Shown: positions 19,858 to 31,030 of the stretch, one piece after another | Layout: the number at the start of each line of letters is the position of its first letter | Position numbering within the stretch: position 1 is the stretch's first letter | Source of the DNA: Asterella californica | Lineage: Eukaryota > Streptophyta > Marchantiopsida > Marchantiales > Aytoniaceae | Assembly (NCBI GenBank): GCA_036924285.1 | Contig: JAYKYS010000018.1 | Location: 558,001-622,000 of the forward strand | Length of the DNA: 64,000 nt | Direction: 5' to 3' | Position numbers and translations under genes: made by a program | The notes under the pieces: model-generated | Seen by the model: the letters and a program-made list of their open reading frames with translations, nothing else | Told to the model about the DNA's origin: nothing | Database searches by the model: none

Positions 19858-22421
19858 TTGCTCCCACAGATAGGAGAATCTCTCAGAGTCTTTCTGTTTC
19901 GTTCGTGGTTCGTACGAACGGTCAGAAATTGCACAGAACGTCTATCATCTGGACTACGGATCCTAGCATAGTGAGATCCATCATCCATCACCTTCGTCTC
20001 CATTCTAACTGCGGTGATATAAGGCTGACCAAGAATCATAGGATAAGAAGCAGAAGATTGCACGAAGAAGTGCTGATCTACCTCCACATCACCTAGCTTC
20101 ACCCTCACGTTGGGACAAGCGCCGTATAACTCACCCTTCTGGTTGTTTGCAGCTCTTAGCACCCAACCATGGTTCAGTTCGATAGGCCACTGACCTCTCT
20201 CGTACACCTCTCGTGACATGATGTTGATCTCAGAACCGTGATCAACTAACGCAGCAACAGGTTCAAGACTTCCGAGACGAACTCGTGTAGCCGTCGTAGC
20301 ACGAGCCCAGTGTCTCTTCCTGAAGTCACTATCAATAGCTGGACTCTCGTCGCCAGCTTCTTCATCATCAAACTCAGCAGTGTTGGTATCAGCAACCAAC
20401 GCTTCTTGCTGATACTCTGTATCATCAGCCTCCTGAAAATGCACCTTGCTGAATTCTGCATCATTAACAGAAGCTCCTACCATCTCTATCATCTGGCTTT
20501 CTACTTGCTCGGACATCACCTGTCTCTTGCGCTTGATGATGTCGATAATCAGCTCGTGAAACTCCCTCTTCGCAATACCAAGAACTTCTCGAAGAGAAAA
20601 CTCGATTCGCGCGTCAAGTATTCTCTGCTCCAAGATGCTCTTGAGATCAGTTGAAGTCTCGATATCAGCCACCAACTTATAAGCCGGTCCCTTCTCCTTC
20701 TCTTGGGCAGTAAACCGTCTACCAGCAGTCGTTGGCTCCTGCTGGGTTCTCTGCACGTCCTCCATCGGACCTGGTGCAGGTGGGGGAGCTGCAGAAGTAG
20801 AAGGGATGTCTTCAGGAAGAGCTGCTTGCCTCCTTGTGACTCTTCGTCTGTCCCCAGCCTCTTCTGGAGCTCCAGTATCAAGTTCTGAGGCTTCTCGCCG
20901 CCTCTTCTCCTCCACAGAAGCATCCTGCCAGTGAACGTGTCTATCCACGTCCAAGAATGCTTTGATAGACGTAGCATCAACAGGATCTCCCCACCCTGTG
21001 ACCCTACGGATAGTTTCTGCTCCTCTCTTCAGTACTTCAGAAGGAACTTGAACAGGTTTCTTCTCAGTAGTCCTATCTAGCAACGTAGGACTAGAAGAAA
21101 CTTCAATATGACCGGCATATACATCAGGATTTACCGGTGGTGCCATCAATGCATGTACAGTTGCAGCAGATGTAATCTGAGGTAGACTCCTCATGCCTCC
21201 TCCTCCAAACTGCGTGCTTAGCGGCTCTCCAGTAGAAGAAAGGTGCAGCCTACCGTTCTGGTAGCGAACCACACCATCTCGCAGAGCAGCCGTGAGCTCT
21301 TGACAGTCCCCTCGGAAATGATCTTGACTGTCACACCAGATACATCTACGAACAAGAGCACCTCCTGGACGTGCAGCAGCAGGCGCCGGCGGCTGCTCTC
21401 TCTGCAATCCAGCTAGCTCCACCTTCAGTTCTCTCATCTGCCGAATCAGGTCTTCGATCTGGTTCTGCTGTCCATGGTTCTCTGCAGGTCTCTGAACCGG
21501 TGCCCTTTGTGCAGGAACTGGCACCACTGGTATCAAAGGTACTGCAGCCGGGACAGCAGGTCCGGGAGCAGGAGCCGGAGGTTGCTGTACTTGAGGAGCA
21601 GTGCGAGGTTGAGTGGTCACTTCTGCAAGCGGACGTCCTCCCACAGCCACTCTTCCCCTCCTCTGCCTCGTTAGTACGGCAACAGCGTCCTCGACTCTTC
21701 CCCAATCCATAGTAACTCCTCCTTCGGCAGATCGATCAGCCAACATAAAGCATAACCGATCTGCCGTAGCATCATCGGTAGCTTGCAGAAAAAGTTCAGT
21801 TCTCCTAGCATCTAGAGTTATGCGCTCTAGAGTTGAGAGTTGCCGGTATCTCCGATCAAACTCTCTCAACATCTCGTTCAGACCCATCATACGACCAGGT
21901 TGCTGCTCAACCCAGTCCAGAAATGTTCTCCTAGTAACTCTCTCTGAATCTTCTTCGAGAAACTCTTCTCGAAGAGATCGTTCAAAACTCATCCACACAC
22001 CTAGATTTCTTCTCTGTACATCCCTAACTTGGTCCCGCAACTCAGGGATTACAGCTAACTCAAAACTACCTATCATTTCAGCATCAAGAACTCTAACTAG
22101 TTCCATCTCTCCTCGGTACTCACGCAGATATCTAGAAATATCTCTTCCTTCAAACCTTCCACATCTATTAACTATCGCTTGCAAAGCTTTGGTAGATTTC
22201 AACTCACCCCCTCCAACGATCGGATGCTGTTGGACCAGGGCCGCAAGCGTCTTCAGGATCTCAGCTGTATCGAGACCAGATGTAGATGTCGCAGCAGTCG
22301 CAGGTGCAACAGCAGGTGCTGCAGCAAACGTAGATGCAGCAACCGTAGAGGTAGCACCAGCAGCGCTTCCGCTCTTCCGATCCATCTTCTTCTTCGTCTT
22401 AGAACTCAACTCCACGATCAA
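19833..22421 (-). CDS. gag-pro: Gypsy-2 gag-protease, intact 862-residue ORF
   Basis: A single uninterrupted frame. Residues about 1-70 are low-complexity Ala/Thr. A helical capsid-like region follows (FEGRDISRYLREYRGEMEL, LSTLERITLDARRTELFLQ), then a Pro/Ala-rich linker, the CX2CX4HX4C zinc knuckle CIWCDSQDHFRGDC, and a conserved REFHELIIDIIKRKRQ block. The retropepsin motif is AALVDHGSEINIM (Asp-His-Gly) with GQPYITAVRMET near the end. Gag would package the RNA and the protease would cleave the polyproteins. It is a complete version of the broken Gypsy-1 frame and shows that the stops there are secondary. The upstream leader (22422-22459) contains TGGTGCTTCCACTGAGAG just inside the LTR, a possible primer-binding site I cannot assign to a tRNA. 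Confidence 0.92.
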   Translation of the reverse strand: MIVELSSKTKKKMDRKSGSAAGATSTVAASTFAAAPAVAPATAATSTSGLDTAEILKTLAALVQQHPIVGGGELKSTKALQAIVNRCGRFEGRDISRYLREYRGEMELVRVLDAEMIGSFELAVIPELRDQVRDVQRRNLGVWMSFERSLREEFLEEDSERVTRRTFLDWVEQQPGRMMGLNEMLREFDRRYRQLSTLERITLDARRTELFLQATDDATADRLCFMLADRSAEGGVTMDWGRVEDAVAVLTRQRRGRVAVGGRPLAEVTTQPRTAPQVQQPPAPAPGPAVPAAVPLIPVVPVPAQRAPVQRPAENHGQQNQIEDLIRQMRELKVELAGLQREQPPAPAAARPGGALVRRCIWCDSQDHFRGDCQELTAALRDGVVRYQNGRLHLSSTGEPLSTQFGGGGMRSLPQITSAATVHALMAPPVNPDVYAGHIEVSSSPTLLDRTTEKKPVQVPSEVLKRGAETIRRVTGWGDPVDATSIKAFLDVDRHVHWQDASVEEKRRREASELDTGAPEEAGDRRRVTRRQAALPEDIPSTSAAPPPAPGPMEDVQRTQQEPTTAGRRFTAQEKEKGPAYKLVADIETSTDLKSILEQRILDARIEFSLREVLGIAKREFHELIIDIIKRKRQVMSEQVESQMIEMVGASVNDAEFSKVHFQEADDTEYQQEALVADTNTAEFDDEEAGDESPAIDSDFRKRHWARATTATRVRLGSLEPVAALVDHGSEINIMSREVYERGQWPIELNHGWVLRAANNQKGELYGACPNVRVKLGDVEVDQHFFVQSSASYPMILGQPYITAVRMETKVMDDGSHYARIRSPDDRRSVQFLTVRTNHERNRKTLRDSPICGSKGFLKPLL

Positions 22422-22459
22422 TCACCCCAAGAAGCTCTCAGTGGAAGCACCAGATTGTA

Positions 22460-23804
22460 TGTCGAGGCGAGAGTTTCCTGGGAAGGGCGAACCTTCTAGC
22501 TGTGATACGATCGTGAAGGGGAGGACGAAAAACCACACACGGAATACGGATCGGAAGAAAACACACCACCACGTTCTTGATCTGGCCAAGATAAAACACA
22601 CGGCGTGCTAGTAGATCTTCAACTCCAGATCATGCAGATTGCAAAGCTCACGCTCAGTAACTCAGAATATCAGAAAACTGCTCCTGTGAAGCACCAGCGC
22701 GTTCACCTAGAAGCTTCCCGTTTTCTATTCAGAAAGATAGACGTACAAGTTCTTGGTCTCCTCTCTACTCGATTCTGCTCTCTACTCTCATTCCCTCGAT
22801 ATCAAAACTCTGATCAGACAGAAGTTCTCTTCAGACGTAACCTCTGTGTAAAATCTTCTCCTCAGCTCTACGATTCTCTCTACTCGATAGCTCCCGCACG
22901 GTAAACTCTACACTGCTCGATGATCAACAAAACTCTGATAATGCGATAATGCCCCGAGAATTCTCTCCCTCAGGAGTACACCCCTCTGGGTTTTCCTCCA
23001 TCCTACACAACCTTCAGTGTCACCTGGCAGGGCTAAAAGACGCACTAAACAGATGGCAGCAGAAAAATAAATCACTGATAATAAATCTACACGTAAGAAG
23101 ACTAATTCACTAAGCTTCGCAGGTTCATCTGTACGGACGGCCACCGAGTCGGTCGTACAGTCAGCATTTGACACCTCCATCCGAACATTCACGATACGTT
23201 TAAGGGACATCTAGTGTCCCGCCCCTAGGCAACTTGGTGCCCCTCATATTCCCCCGAAGGGGCCAGCCTACTCCAAGCCGGTTGTGAGTCTGAAGGGATT
23301 TGATCCGGAGACCTCCTCCCTACAAGTTTCTCAGCTACACCACGGAAGCTGATCTCACAACTGGTTTTGAAGACCAGTTTCTAAGCTAATATGCTAGAAA
23401 GCTGCGGTATTTCGTCTTTCCTTTGCTAACACGAAGTGCCATAACTTTCTCTAGACATGCTCTTTTTGTACATTTTTGAATTTTAATCAAATACTACATA
23501 CTACAATCTACATGAGAAAAATCTAAAAAGTATTTTTCGAACTCACTCTGATTTATGGTAAATTTCCGGGTATCAGAAATCTTGCAGAAGAACTCCAAGT
23601 AACTTTTCGCCTGCAACTCCGTTTGCAACTTTTGAATATACCACGGTAATCAGCGCGACAAGACCTACGCCGTGGTGTTTTCAGATTTTTGAATGCTCAC
23701 TTCCTCCAGAATCGATTTCTCTGAGGTTTTAACTTCGCTCAGAGAGACTAACTTCTAACTGAGAGGTGAATTATTCACTATGTGGAATAATTCACATCAC
23801 GACA
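22460..23804 (-). repeat. 5' LTR of Gypsy-2 (1,345 bp)
   Basis: It runs from TGTCGTGATGTG at 23804 down to CTCGACA at 22460. It matches the 3' LTR except for about 17 substitutions and the 372-bp difference. It would carry the promoter. Its first bases form an 11-bp hairpin (23766-23776 with 23785-23795). Confidence 0.93.
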
Positions 23805-23808
23805 GCGC

Positions 23809-26800
23809 CGGCGATATCGATTCGTAGACATCAAATTAGAATGATAGCTAGCTAGGAACCATGACCCAGTGGAAGCAGACTTACTGATCATGACTACCTT
23901 CAAGTGCGTATGAGAAGCCAGAAAGTTATGATATAATGATGCGTATTCTTGCTCACGTTTGCAATTCTTCTCGATCGAAGATCACGGAAAGACCTTAGAA
24001 GGGATGTGAAAAGAGGTAGAGGACAAATCTTGCAGCCTGACGATGCAACCTAATGTTTACCATGCATTAGCCTTCAATTTTCTCCTCTACCCTCCTGCCT
24101 TTAAGGACACTCTGTCACTGTAAGTGTACTAAGTATCCCGGCAAGCTCCATTCGTCGTCGACTTCCTTCTTCTTCCAGGTTAAGTTGTAGTCATATATAA
24201 AACTGCGAAACGAAGCTTAAGAAATTCTCAAGTTTGAATGACTAGTACTAGTGTAGGACAAAAGAGTAAGTTCAAGGTGAAATCTCTAAACTCTTCTTAA
24301 AATCCTTGCTGTATATATATGAGGATCTGTTGAGCAGAACCGGTCCTGCAGGGTTTGGTGTAGAGACTTCCTTTCACTACCATAAACTGATCGAATAATC
24401 CCCAGAACCCGAACACACAGCAAGCAAAGAACCTGTGGTCTAACAATTGGTCAAGCTTGATCAATTGCAAACTCAGACTACAAGCCTCAGCTGCAGCTGA
24501 GTTCTAAAGTTTGACATAATATAGATTAAAATGATATATATATATATATTCTAGTACATCATGCACATGGCGAGCGATATGCAGGTTTGACTAGCTCTAA
24601 TTAGCACTCCTGCGGCACTGCTGCATCTGAGAACTGATGGGTGGCTCCCTTAGCCCTTGATAATAAAAGCTGCGGCCGACCGTGGTCGTAAAAATAAAAA
24701 TAAAAATCTGAGAACTGATGTCTGGGTTTGCTTGCCTACATACTTCTTACTGGCCATGGTCCTCTCATTGCTCTCAGTCGAGGTCTTCTTGTACTGTAAA
24801 ATCTGGGGGAATCTGGTCTGTCGTTTCCCAAGGAAGAAGACAGAGTCTTGGCTTGTAGTAATTCATTGACCAGGAGTTGACTAAGAGCGGTTAGCACGGG
24901 CCACCTCTCCCGAAGCATTTACCACCCTTTGCCCTCGAGCGCACATTATTTGGTACTTTGATTAGACCATTCGTCTTCTGGTGGGCACCACGCGCCGTTG
25001 CACAACCAGACTCCAGAAGCCAAGAATCGAACGTCCCTTAAGGTTTCCGGCTGACTTTGAACACGTGTGTCATATGACTTATGTACTTGCTAACCGAATG
25101 ACAAGGGAAGGAGGTTTTTCATTTCCCTGGATTCTGGAAGCGCTCTATTCGAACAGTTGAGCTTTTTTGTACCCATAGTAAAAAGTGAGACATTTTACAC
25201 TGATGATCAACTGTTCAGAATGAATCGTCTCCAAAGGAAAACATCCAAAATATGAGACACAGCATGATTGAGTTGACAATGGGCGTGGTCTACAATGTAT
25301 AATACTGTAGTTGCGAATCGAGTTTCTTCCAGCTAGAGAGTGAGTCTTCTGGGACATGCACACTCAACAACGTCACCGAGTGGGTCGCGAAACTTCATGA
25401 GTGCAACTCTAGCTTAGATCTCCGACATAAGACCCTGCCGCTCGGAAGCGACCGTGCACCATGTATGCTTCAGTCGGGACTCGGGACGGCTCCGAAACCT
25501 AGTCTTTCAGGGTACTAAACTATACTTGCGAGTCTTAGCCCCGATTTTCTCTTTGCCTTCTGGGGAATACTTAGCACTTTGGGTCCCTTTTACCCTTATT
25601 CGGCTTGATAGTGTCTTCCCATCCATTTGGTATTCACTGTGTCGCTCTTCGCTTTCATACCTCTCCAAAGTTGAGTTTCTCTCGGATCGGAAGTATATGA
25701 TTAATTAGTTTCTTATGGCATCTCCACCGCGGGTCTTTAAAGGTCCCCCTAAGTAGGAAAGAGTCCGTTAGGGGAAAATCTTCCTACCCCTTATCTTTAT
25801 AAGGTGGTTTAATCTACAGCCACCTGTAGATTAAACGTGATGAATCATACCACGCATGAATAGCCAACGGATGGAAAGACCTTATCAAGTCGAACAAGGG
25901 AATGAAGGACCAGAAAGACCAAGCAACGGTCTCCACGAAGGGAATAAGAACAACGGGGCTAAGCCCCGCTATCAGTAGCTCTAAGGTTTCCAATCGGCCC
26001 TAACCTGTAGATTAAACTACAGGTGGTGTAGTTTACCAGTCACCGGGTAAACTACAAGTGGCTGGTAAACTGTACTAAACGCGTTTCTCTCAACTAATGA
26101 TTGGAAAGAGAAATCTTCAAAACACAAGGAAACCCTTATAGTTGATTCATCGTTTTGTCGTGTATGGACATGGCGCTTTTGTGACAAGGAGTAGTCGACG
26201 GATGAAGTAGAAGGAACCTTAGATGAGATTTAACAAGCTGGCTAACAGAAATTACGAAGGAGAACATTCAGACATCCATGAATGAGCCGGTAGATCTAGA
26301 AGTTCGGATTCGTGAGGTTTCTGAAAACTCATGCCGGGAAATCCTTCCAGCTTAAGAGGGAAACCGCAACTAGTTTTTTCGTTACAGTTTTTTTAGAAAA
26401 ACTGTACTGTTCAGAGCCTACCAGACGGGTAGATAATTTGTAGTTTTTTGAAACTGAAACACAAATGAGACCGCATCATGTCTAGATTGAACTAGCTATT
26501 TTTGAACAATGATGAATTGCAATAAATGTTAGTCGTGCGAATCGTCCACAATGTATACGTCTACTTTACTTTCGCCCCCAAACGAGAATCTCACTTCATG
26601 GAGCTTGGGGGTACTTTAGACTCCTCTTGCTCACAGTACTCAAAGTTAATTTGAACATAACCAGAAGAAAGTAATTTTATCATCTGAAGTGGATATTCGA
26701 TGATCATTTTGGAGATTTATGATAACTATCTAAGCTGAGGAAAATAAAATTTTATGAAAAAAATAACATAAAGTTTCACTAAAATTATATGTATATTATC

Positions 26801-26940
26801 ATTGTACGAGGAAGAGTATCTGACAACATTGTTACAGAAATGGTAGAAACCATGAAGAAACCATTTTTTTTTACCACCAAAAACTTTGAACCAGATTTTG
26901 GAGACCAAAACGAAACTTTTAAGAGTTGAGTAGAAAAAAC
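23809..26940. other. Intergenic with small repeats; TIR-element relic at about 25.72-26.07 kb
   Basis: No gene seen. A (TA)n run lies at 24534-24550. At 25719 the sequence GGCATCTCCACCGCGGGTCTTTAAAGG closely matches the terminal repeat of the element at 61082. Downstream are several short inverted phrases built on CTGTAGATTAAAC (25.80-26.07 kb). A stretch at about 25.59-25.65 kb resembles 50.34-50.40 kb. I did not find a matching right end, so this is probably a truncated TIR element. Confidence 0.45.
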
Positions 26941-26941
26941 A

Positions 26942-27567
26942 TTACCTGGAATAGGCGATGAAGGTCGAGATTCAGCCTCAGGACTGCCATTGAACTGAGC
27001 AGACTTGATGCCTGCAGATGTACTCGATCATGAAACAACCCCAGGAGTGACATTGAATTGAGCAGCCGTGACGCTTGGAGGTGCACTCGGTCGAGAAACA
27101 GTCTCACGAGTGACATTGAACTGAGCAGCCGTGACGCTTGGAGGTGCACTCGGTCGAGAAACAGCCTCACGAGTGACATTGAACTGAGCAGCCGTGACTG
27201 CTGGAGATGCACTCGGCCGAGAAGTGCTTGGTTGAGTTACGAAATCTGGCTCTAGCAAAATAGCATCGTCTAGAGAACTACACATGATCTCATACAGATT
27301 AGGAGGAGGAGCATAAACTCTATTGGTGGCATTTTGACTTGCTTGAACATTGCTGTGAAATGATCTTCTTTGGCTATCCAAACTGAGTATTGTATGATCG
27401 TGCTCTTCAAAATCGTCGTCATGGACCTTTTCAACTTCGGCTGCAGCAAATATTTCGAGCACAGCTCTTCTGAGTGCCATGAGACTCTTTTTCACGATAC
27501 TATGTGCTTGTTTTGCGAACCAAACGACTGCAAAAATGACAGCTATGAAGCTCCACACCCCACACAT
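26942..27567 (-). CDS. Small membrane protein with tandem 20-residue repeats (possible multi-exon or broken gene)
   Basis: The first ATG of the frame is at 27567. Residues about 4-20 (VWSFIAVIFAVVWFA) form one membrane span, followed by a basic stretch and an acidic segment (HDDDFEEHD). Three tandem copies of a 20-residue unit of the form SRPSAPPSVTAAQFNVTREt come next. TGA at 27030-27028 stands where each repeat has CGA (Arg after Ser). Beyond it the repeat continues in frame for one more copy and ends at a plausible splice donor (CCAG|GTAATG, about 26942). So the gene either ends at the TGA or is inactivated by a CGA-to-TGA change. I do not recognise the family. Open minus-strand segments at 27.9-28.3 kb could be upstream exons, without proof. 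Confidence 0.45.
27000..27235 (-). repeat. 60-bp tandem minisatellite within the membrane-protein ORF
   Basis: About four copies of a 60-bp unit (for example 27100-27159) that encode the SRPSAPPSVTAAQFNVTRE repeat. The central copies are nearly identical and the outer ones diverged, as expected from unequal exchange. Confidence 0.85.
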
Positions 27568-27599
27568 TGACTGGAACAGCACAGCCCTTTGTAGACGAG

Positions 27600-30227
27600 A
27601 ATGAATCGCAGTGCAGGAAAACTATTGCAGCTTAGGAAATATATCAGAGATATCTCAGGCTCTTGAACTCAAACTCGTAAACGCACTATCGCGCGCTCAA
27701 ATCTCTTTCATGGGATATGGACCTCAACTCCATGGCAGGATGAACTATCCCACTCGTGTGAAGCTGAAACTTCATGGGGGGACGAACTATTTCACTCGTG
27801 TAAAGTCGAAAATCCGGTGCCTCTAAACTCAACAGTAACCTCTGCAAGCCTGTCTCTTGAAAAGCTGGATACTGCCCGGCTCGCTATCCTGGACAAAACT
27901 GAAACTGTGACTAGTGTGGGCAACAGGCTTATTACCGAACCTAATCTCAGACATGCGAAGTACTAAAAACTGTCCCGAAAACTGTGGTGCGGTTTAGCTC
28001 TAAGTTAAATTCGTGGACCGGTCCAGAGTCTCCTAAGGTCTGACATTTCATTTGGCATATTTCGGCACTGTCAGTTCGTCTACCGTTTACTAGTGCGGAA
28101 ATCATCACTTGGTTTGGGAGAATACCCCAAATGCATTCCGATAACAACTATGTCGGTACTAATTGATACTGTCACAGTAAGGACTGTCTGTTCCAAGGGC
28201 ACAAAGGCTCTCTGCACGGAAACATCAAGTACGATACGCCAGAAAGATACAGTAGCTCTCATGTCCCAATCTAGTCGATCCACAGCTGCAGGTATCTTGC
28301 CTAGTAAAAGGAATCGCACATCTCAGGAAAAGGAAAAGTGTCCCAGTTTAATCTGGATGCGAACGAGGAATAAAGTCAGCACGACCGAACGCTTCTTGGG
28401 AGGGGTTACGTTACCTCAATGCTTAACTTCTGAGGACATCAAGGTGGAAACAACATCTGAAAACTTCAAGGACTCTTTATTAAAGATTTACTTTCTTGCC
28501 TGGAGAGTGGTCCAGACTCCAGAGAATAAACAGAGACGTTGACAGACGTGAGCACGTTTCCACGTTTTGTATATAAATGACGATTTTGCTGCAAAAGGCT
28601 GCAGGATGTTGAAATTTTATAAAAAAGTGGTTAAAAGCCTTTAATATCTTCAACGACATACGTGCGTATACGTACTAGGTTCATATATAGTTAATCCCGC
28701 ATTTCGAACCTGTCCAAAGCACTCTGCAGTCTGGCGATGGTCTCTGTAGGTTAGTGTGAGACTAAGGGAGCTCAAGGAGGGGGGGGGAGAGGACTTATTA
28801 CACAATTGGTCCATCCGACTTTCTAGATATCTAAATATCCTTAAGAACACCATCACGAAGTGGTTGGCTTATTGGTAACCTCTACCCAGTTATAAAGTTA
28901 AATTTGAATATAACCCTGCTTCTCGTTGTATGGTAACCTCTAAATGTAGCAGTTGAACATCTAGCCCCATCCGCACACGGCCTTAAGCTTGCCTGTGGGC
29001 CGTGTGCGTACGCGTGAGCGTGAGACGGGACGGGCCCTTCTCAGTGACGAGTCACAGCCTGAAGCTCACTGCCTTGCATGTCGTAGTCAACACAAGCCAG
29101 AGCCGATGTAGACAGACTCGGAGGAACGATCGAGAAGCCAGTCTTCTGGGAGGTCTTTGCAAGAAGAATTAGGCGAAGCACATGACGTAGGGACCTTCGT
29201 CATCACAATTCTTACTTGCACCCTAATCATAACACTGTGCGTCCTGGTCTGGTATATATAGTCCAGATTGGTCGAACCTAAAAGCTAGCTAGCGTCCACT
29301 CCCAAGTTGGACACATTCTACACAGCTTCTAGACGATATATGTAGATCTATTTATTACTACTATTATAGGTTCTGATCATGAGTGGTCACCGTCCAATGG
29401 AAGTAATGTGATGAACAACGTCTACGTTACTGTCTACAGTATATACTGATCACTGCCCTCAGATCGTGGGACCCACGATCTTATAAGCTGATTCACCCCC
29501 CAGGATGAGACATGCTTCGAGTTCGTACACGGCAGCAAGCTAGTTTGCTGCAGTTAGACCCACCAAAAGCTTAAGCCAGTCCTGTCCAAATCCAGGTCTT
29601 GTTATGAGTGAGAGAAGATGCAAGGCAGCTGATTGGTCAATAAGTAGCTGATAGGGTGTTTCTGTGGTCTAACGAGGAGACCTGACCTTTCTTCGGCGGT
29701 ACTTCAGACCACGTCCATGCTGAATTCATGTGTCATCTTCCACTCACAGAATGAATGCCAGGTATCTTGTGCTCCGTCACCTTTCAAGGATGCTTCATGA
29801 CGACGTGTGGGACGACATCAGAGAAAAGTGGTCAACTAATAGATTATTGAGATCCGCATACTTTCGATCGCGTGTCTGATACCATGCTAGTATTTGTTTG
29901 ATAGATCTACAGCGGGTCGGGGGAGCGATGGAGCGCGCGGAGAGGGGAGAAGGGTAGCAACGGAGGCTAAGACACACTTAGGGGAAGGATTAAGGAGGGA
30001 AAGGAGAGAGGGGGAAGTTTGTAGCGAGCACAATGTTATTCCATTCACGACCAAGGATTGTGATAGCCATAAGGCTGAATGTTGACCACTTGTATGAATT
30101 ACAAGCCCTACCTTTGGTTGCTCCAGATCTAGCTACTTTAAAGATACGAATCAATTATGATATCTTCTACTTGGACACTTACATTATCTAAAAATGTGAA
30201 AGTTGTCCCATGAAGACTTGGCACTTG
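27600..30227. other. Intergenic, no gene identified
   Basis: Open stretches on both strands at 27.9-28.5 kb show no recognised domain. A 10-bp inverted repeat (GCACACGGCC ... GGCCGTGTGC) lies at about 28.97-29.01 kb. Nothing else could be supported. Confidence 0.55.
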
Positions 30228-31030
30228 ATATACCAAACTGGTCCCTTTGAACACCCCACGTGAAGTTTGTCTCAAATCTAAGCAGACCAGAAGGAAGTTC
30301 TCCAAATTTACTACAACACGAGCAACTGAAATCCTTCAACTCCTGTATAGAAATCTTTGTGGACCTACTGTACTATTTCGCTTGGAGGTTCTAAGTACTT
30401 CATGCTGGGCATGAAGTACTGAAGCATGAGTAGTACATCATACTACTCCGAATTTGAATTTTGCTACTCAACCAAGGAGACCCGTCAAAATGAAAAAGGT
30501 TACTACAAGACTAGAGGATTATATTCTCATAGATGAAGCTGAATGTGATGGAAAAAGTAATTCATTTCAAGAGGCTTTCAGTAAAGATCAATGGAGACGT
30601 GCAATGGAGGAAGAATATGATGCATTACTAAAAAATGAAACTTGGAGCCTAGTACCTCTTCCATCTAACAAGAAAGCACTTGGCTATAAGTGGGTTTATA
30701 AGATAAAGAGACATGCGGATAGATCTATTGAGAGATACTAGACTCTCCTTGTTGCAAAAGACTTCGATGCAGACTGCGAGAGAGGATTTGCAAGAGATCT
30801 TCACAAAAAGACATCTACTTGCAGCAACCACGTGGATTTGTTTGTACAAGAGGTGAAAACTTAGTGTGCAAGCTACATAATGCATTGTATGGTCTCAAAC
30901 AAGCTCCAAGAGCTTGGTACACAAGAATAGACACCTTCTTGAAGCAGTTAGGCTTCTTGTCTACTAGAAGTGATCCAAACTTCTATGTTTTAATTACTTC
31001 TGAAGGTATTGTGTTGTTATTACTGCACAT

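Larger units (their letters stand above)
17103..23804 (-). mobile_element. Gypsy-2: young, pol-deleted Ty3/gypsy element with both LTRs
   Basis: Two LTRs (17103-18819 and 22460-23804) flank a minus-strand internal region with gag-protease, a frameshift signal and a remnant of pol. Target duplication GCGC lies at 17099-17102 and 23805-23808. By eye the LTRs differ by about 17 substitutions over 1.34 kb of shared length plus one 372-bp length difference, so insertion was recent compared with Gypsy-1. RT, RNase H and integrase are missing, so the element could move only with enzymes supplied by a relative. Confidence 0.93.

Noticed and set aside
22441..22459. tRNA identity of the Gypsy-2 primer-binding site (TGGTGCTTCCACTGAGAG)
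   Set aside because: The position is right, but I could not match it to a plant tRNA 3' end from memory, so no tRNA was named and no feature entered.
21346..22611. Long plus-strand ORFs opposite Gypsy-2 gag (for example 21613-22611)
   Set aside because: Antisense shadow of the intact gag-protease frame and the LTR. The open length follows from the GC-rich codon use of gag.
28093..28542. 149-codon plus-strand ORF and overlapping minus-strand ORFs
   Set aside because: No domain recognised on either strand and no convincing splice or start context. Possible upstream exons of the 27-kb gene were mentioned but not annotated.
28970..29010. Short hairpin GCACACGGCC...GGCCGTGTGC as an RNA gene or terminator
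   Set aside because: An isolated 10-bp stem is expected by chance in 64 kb, and no neighbouring transcript is supported.
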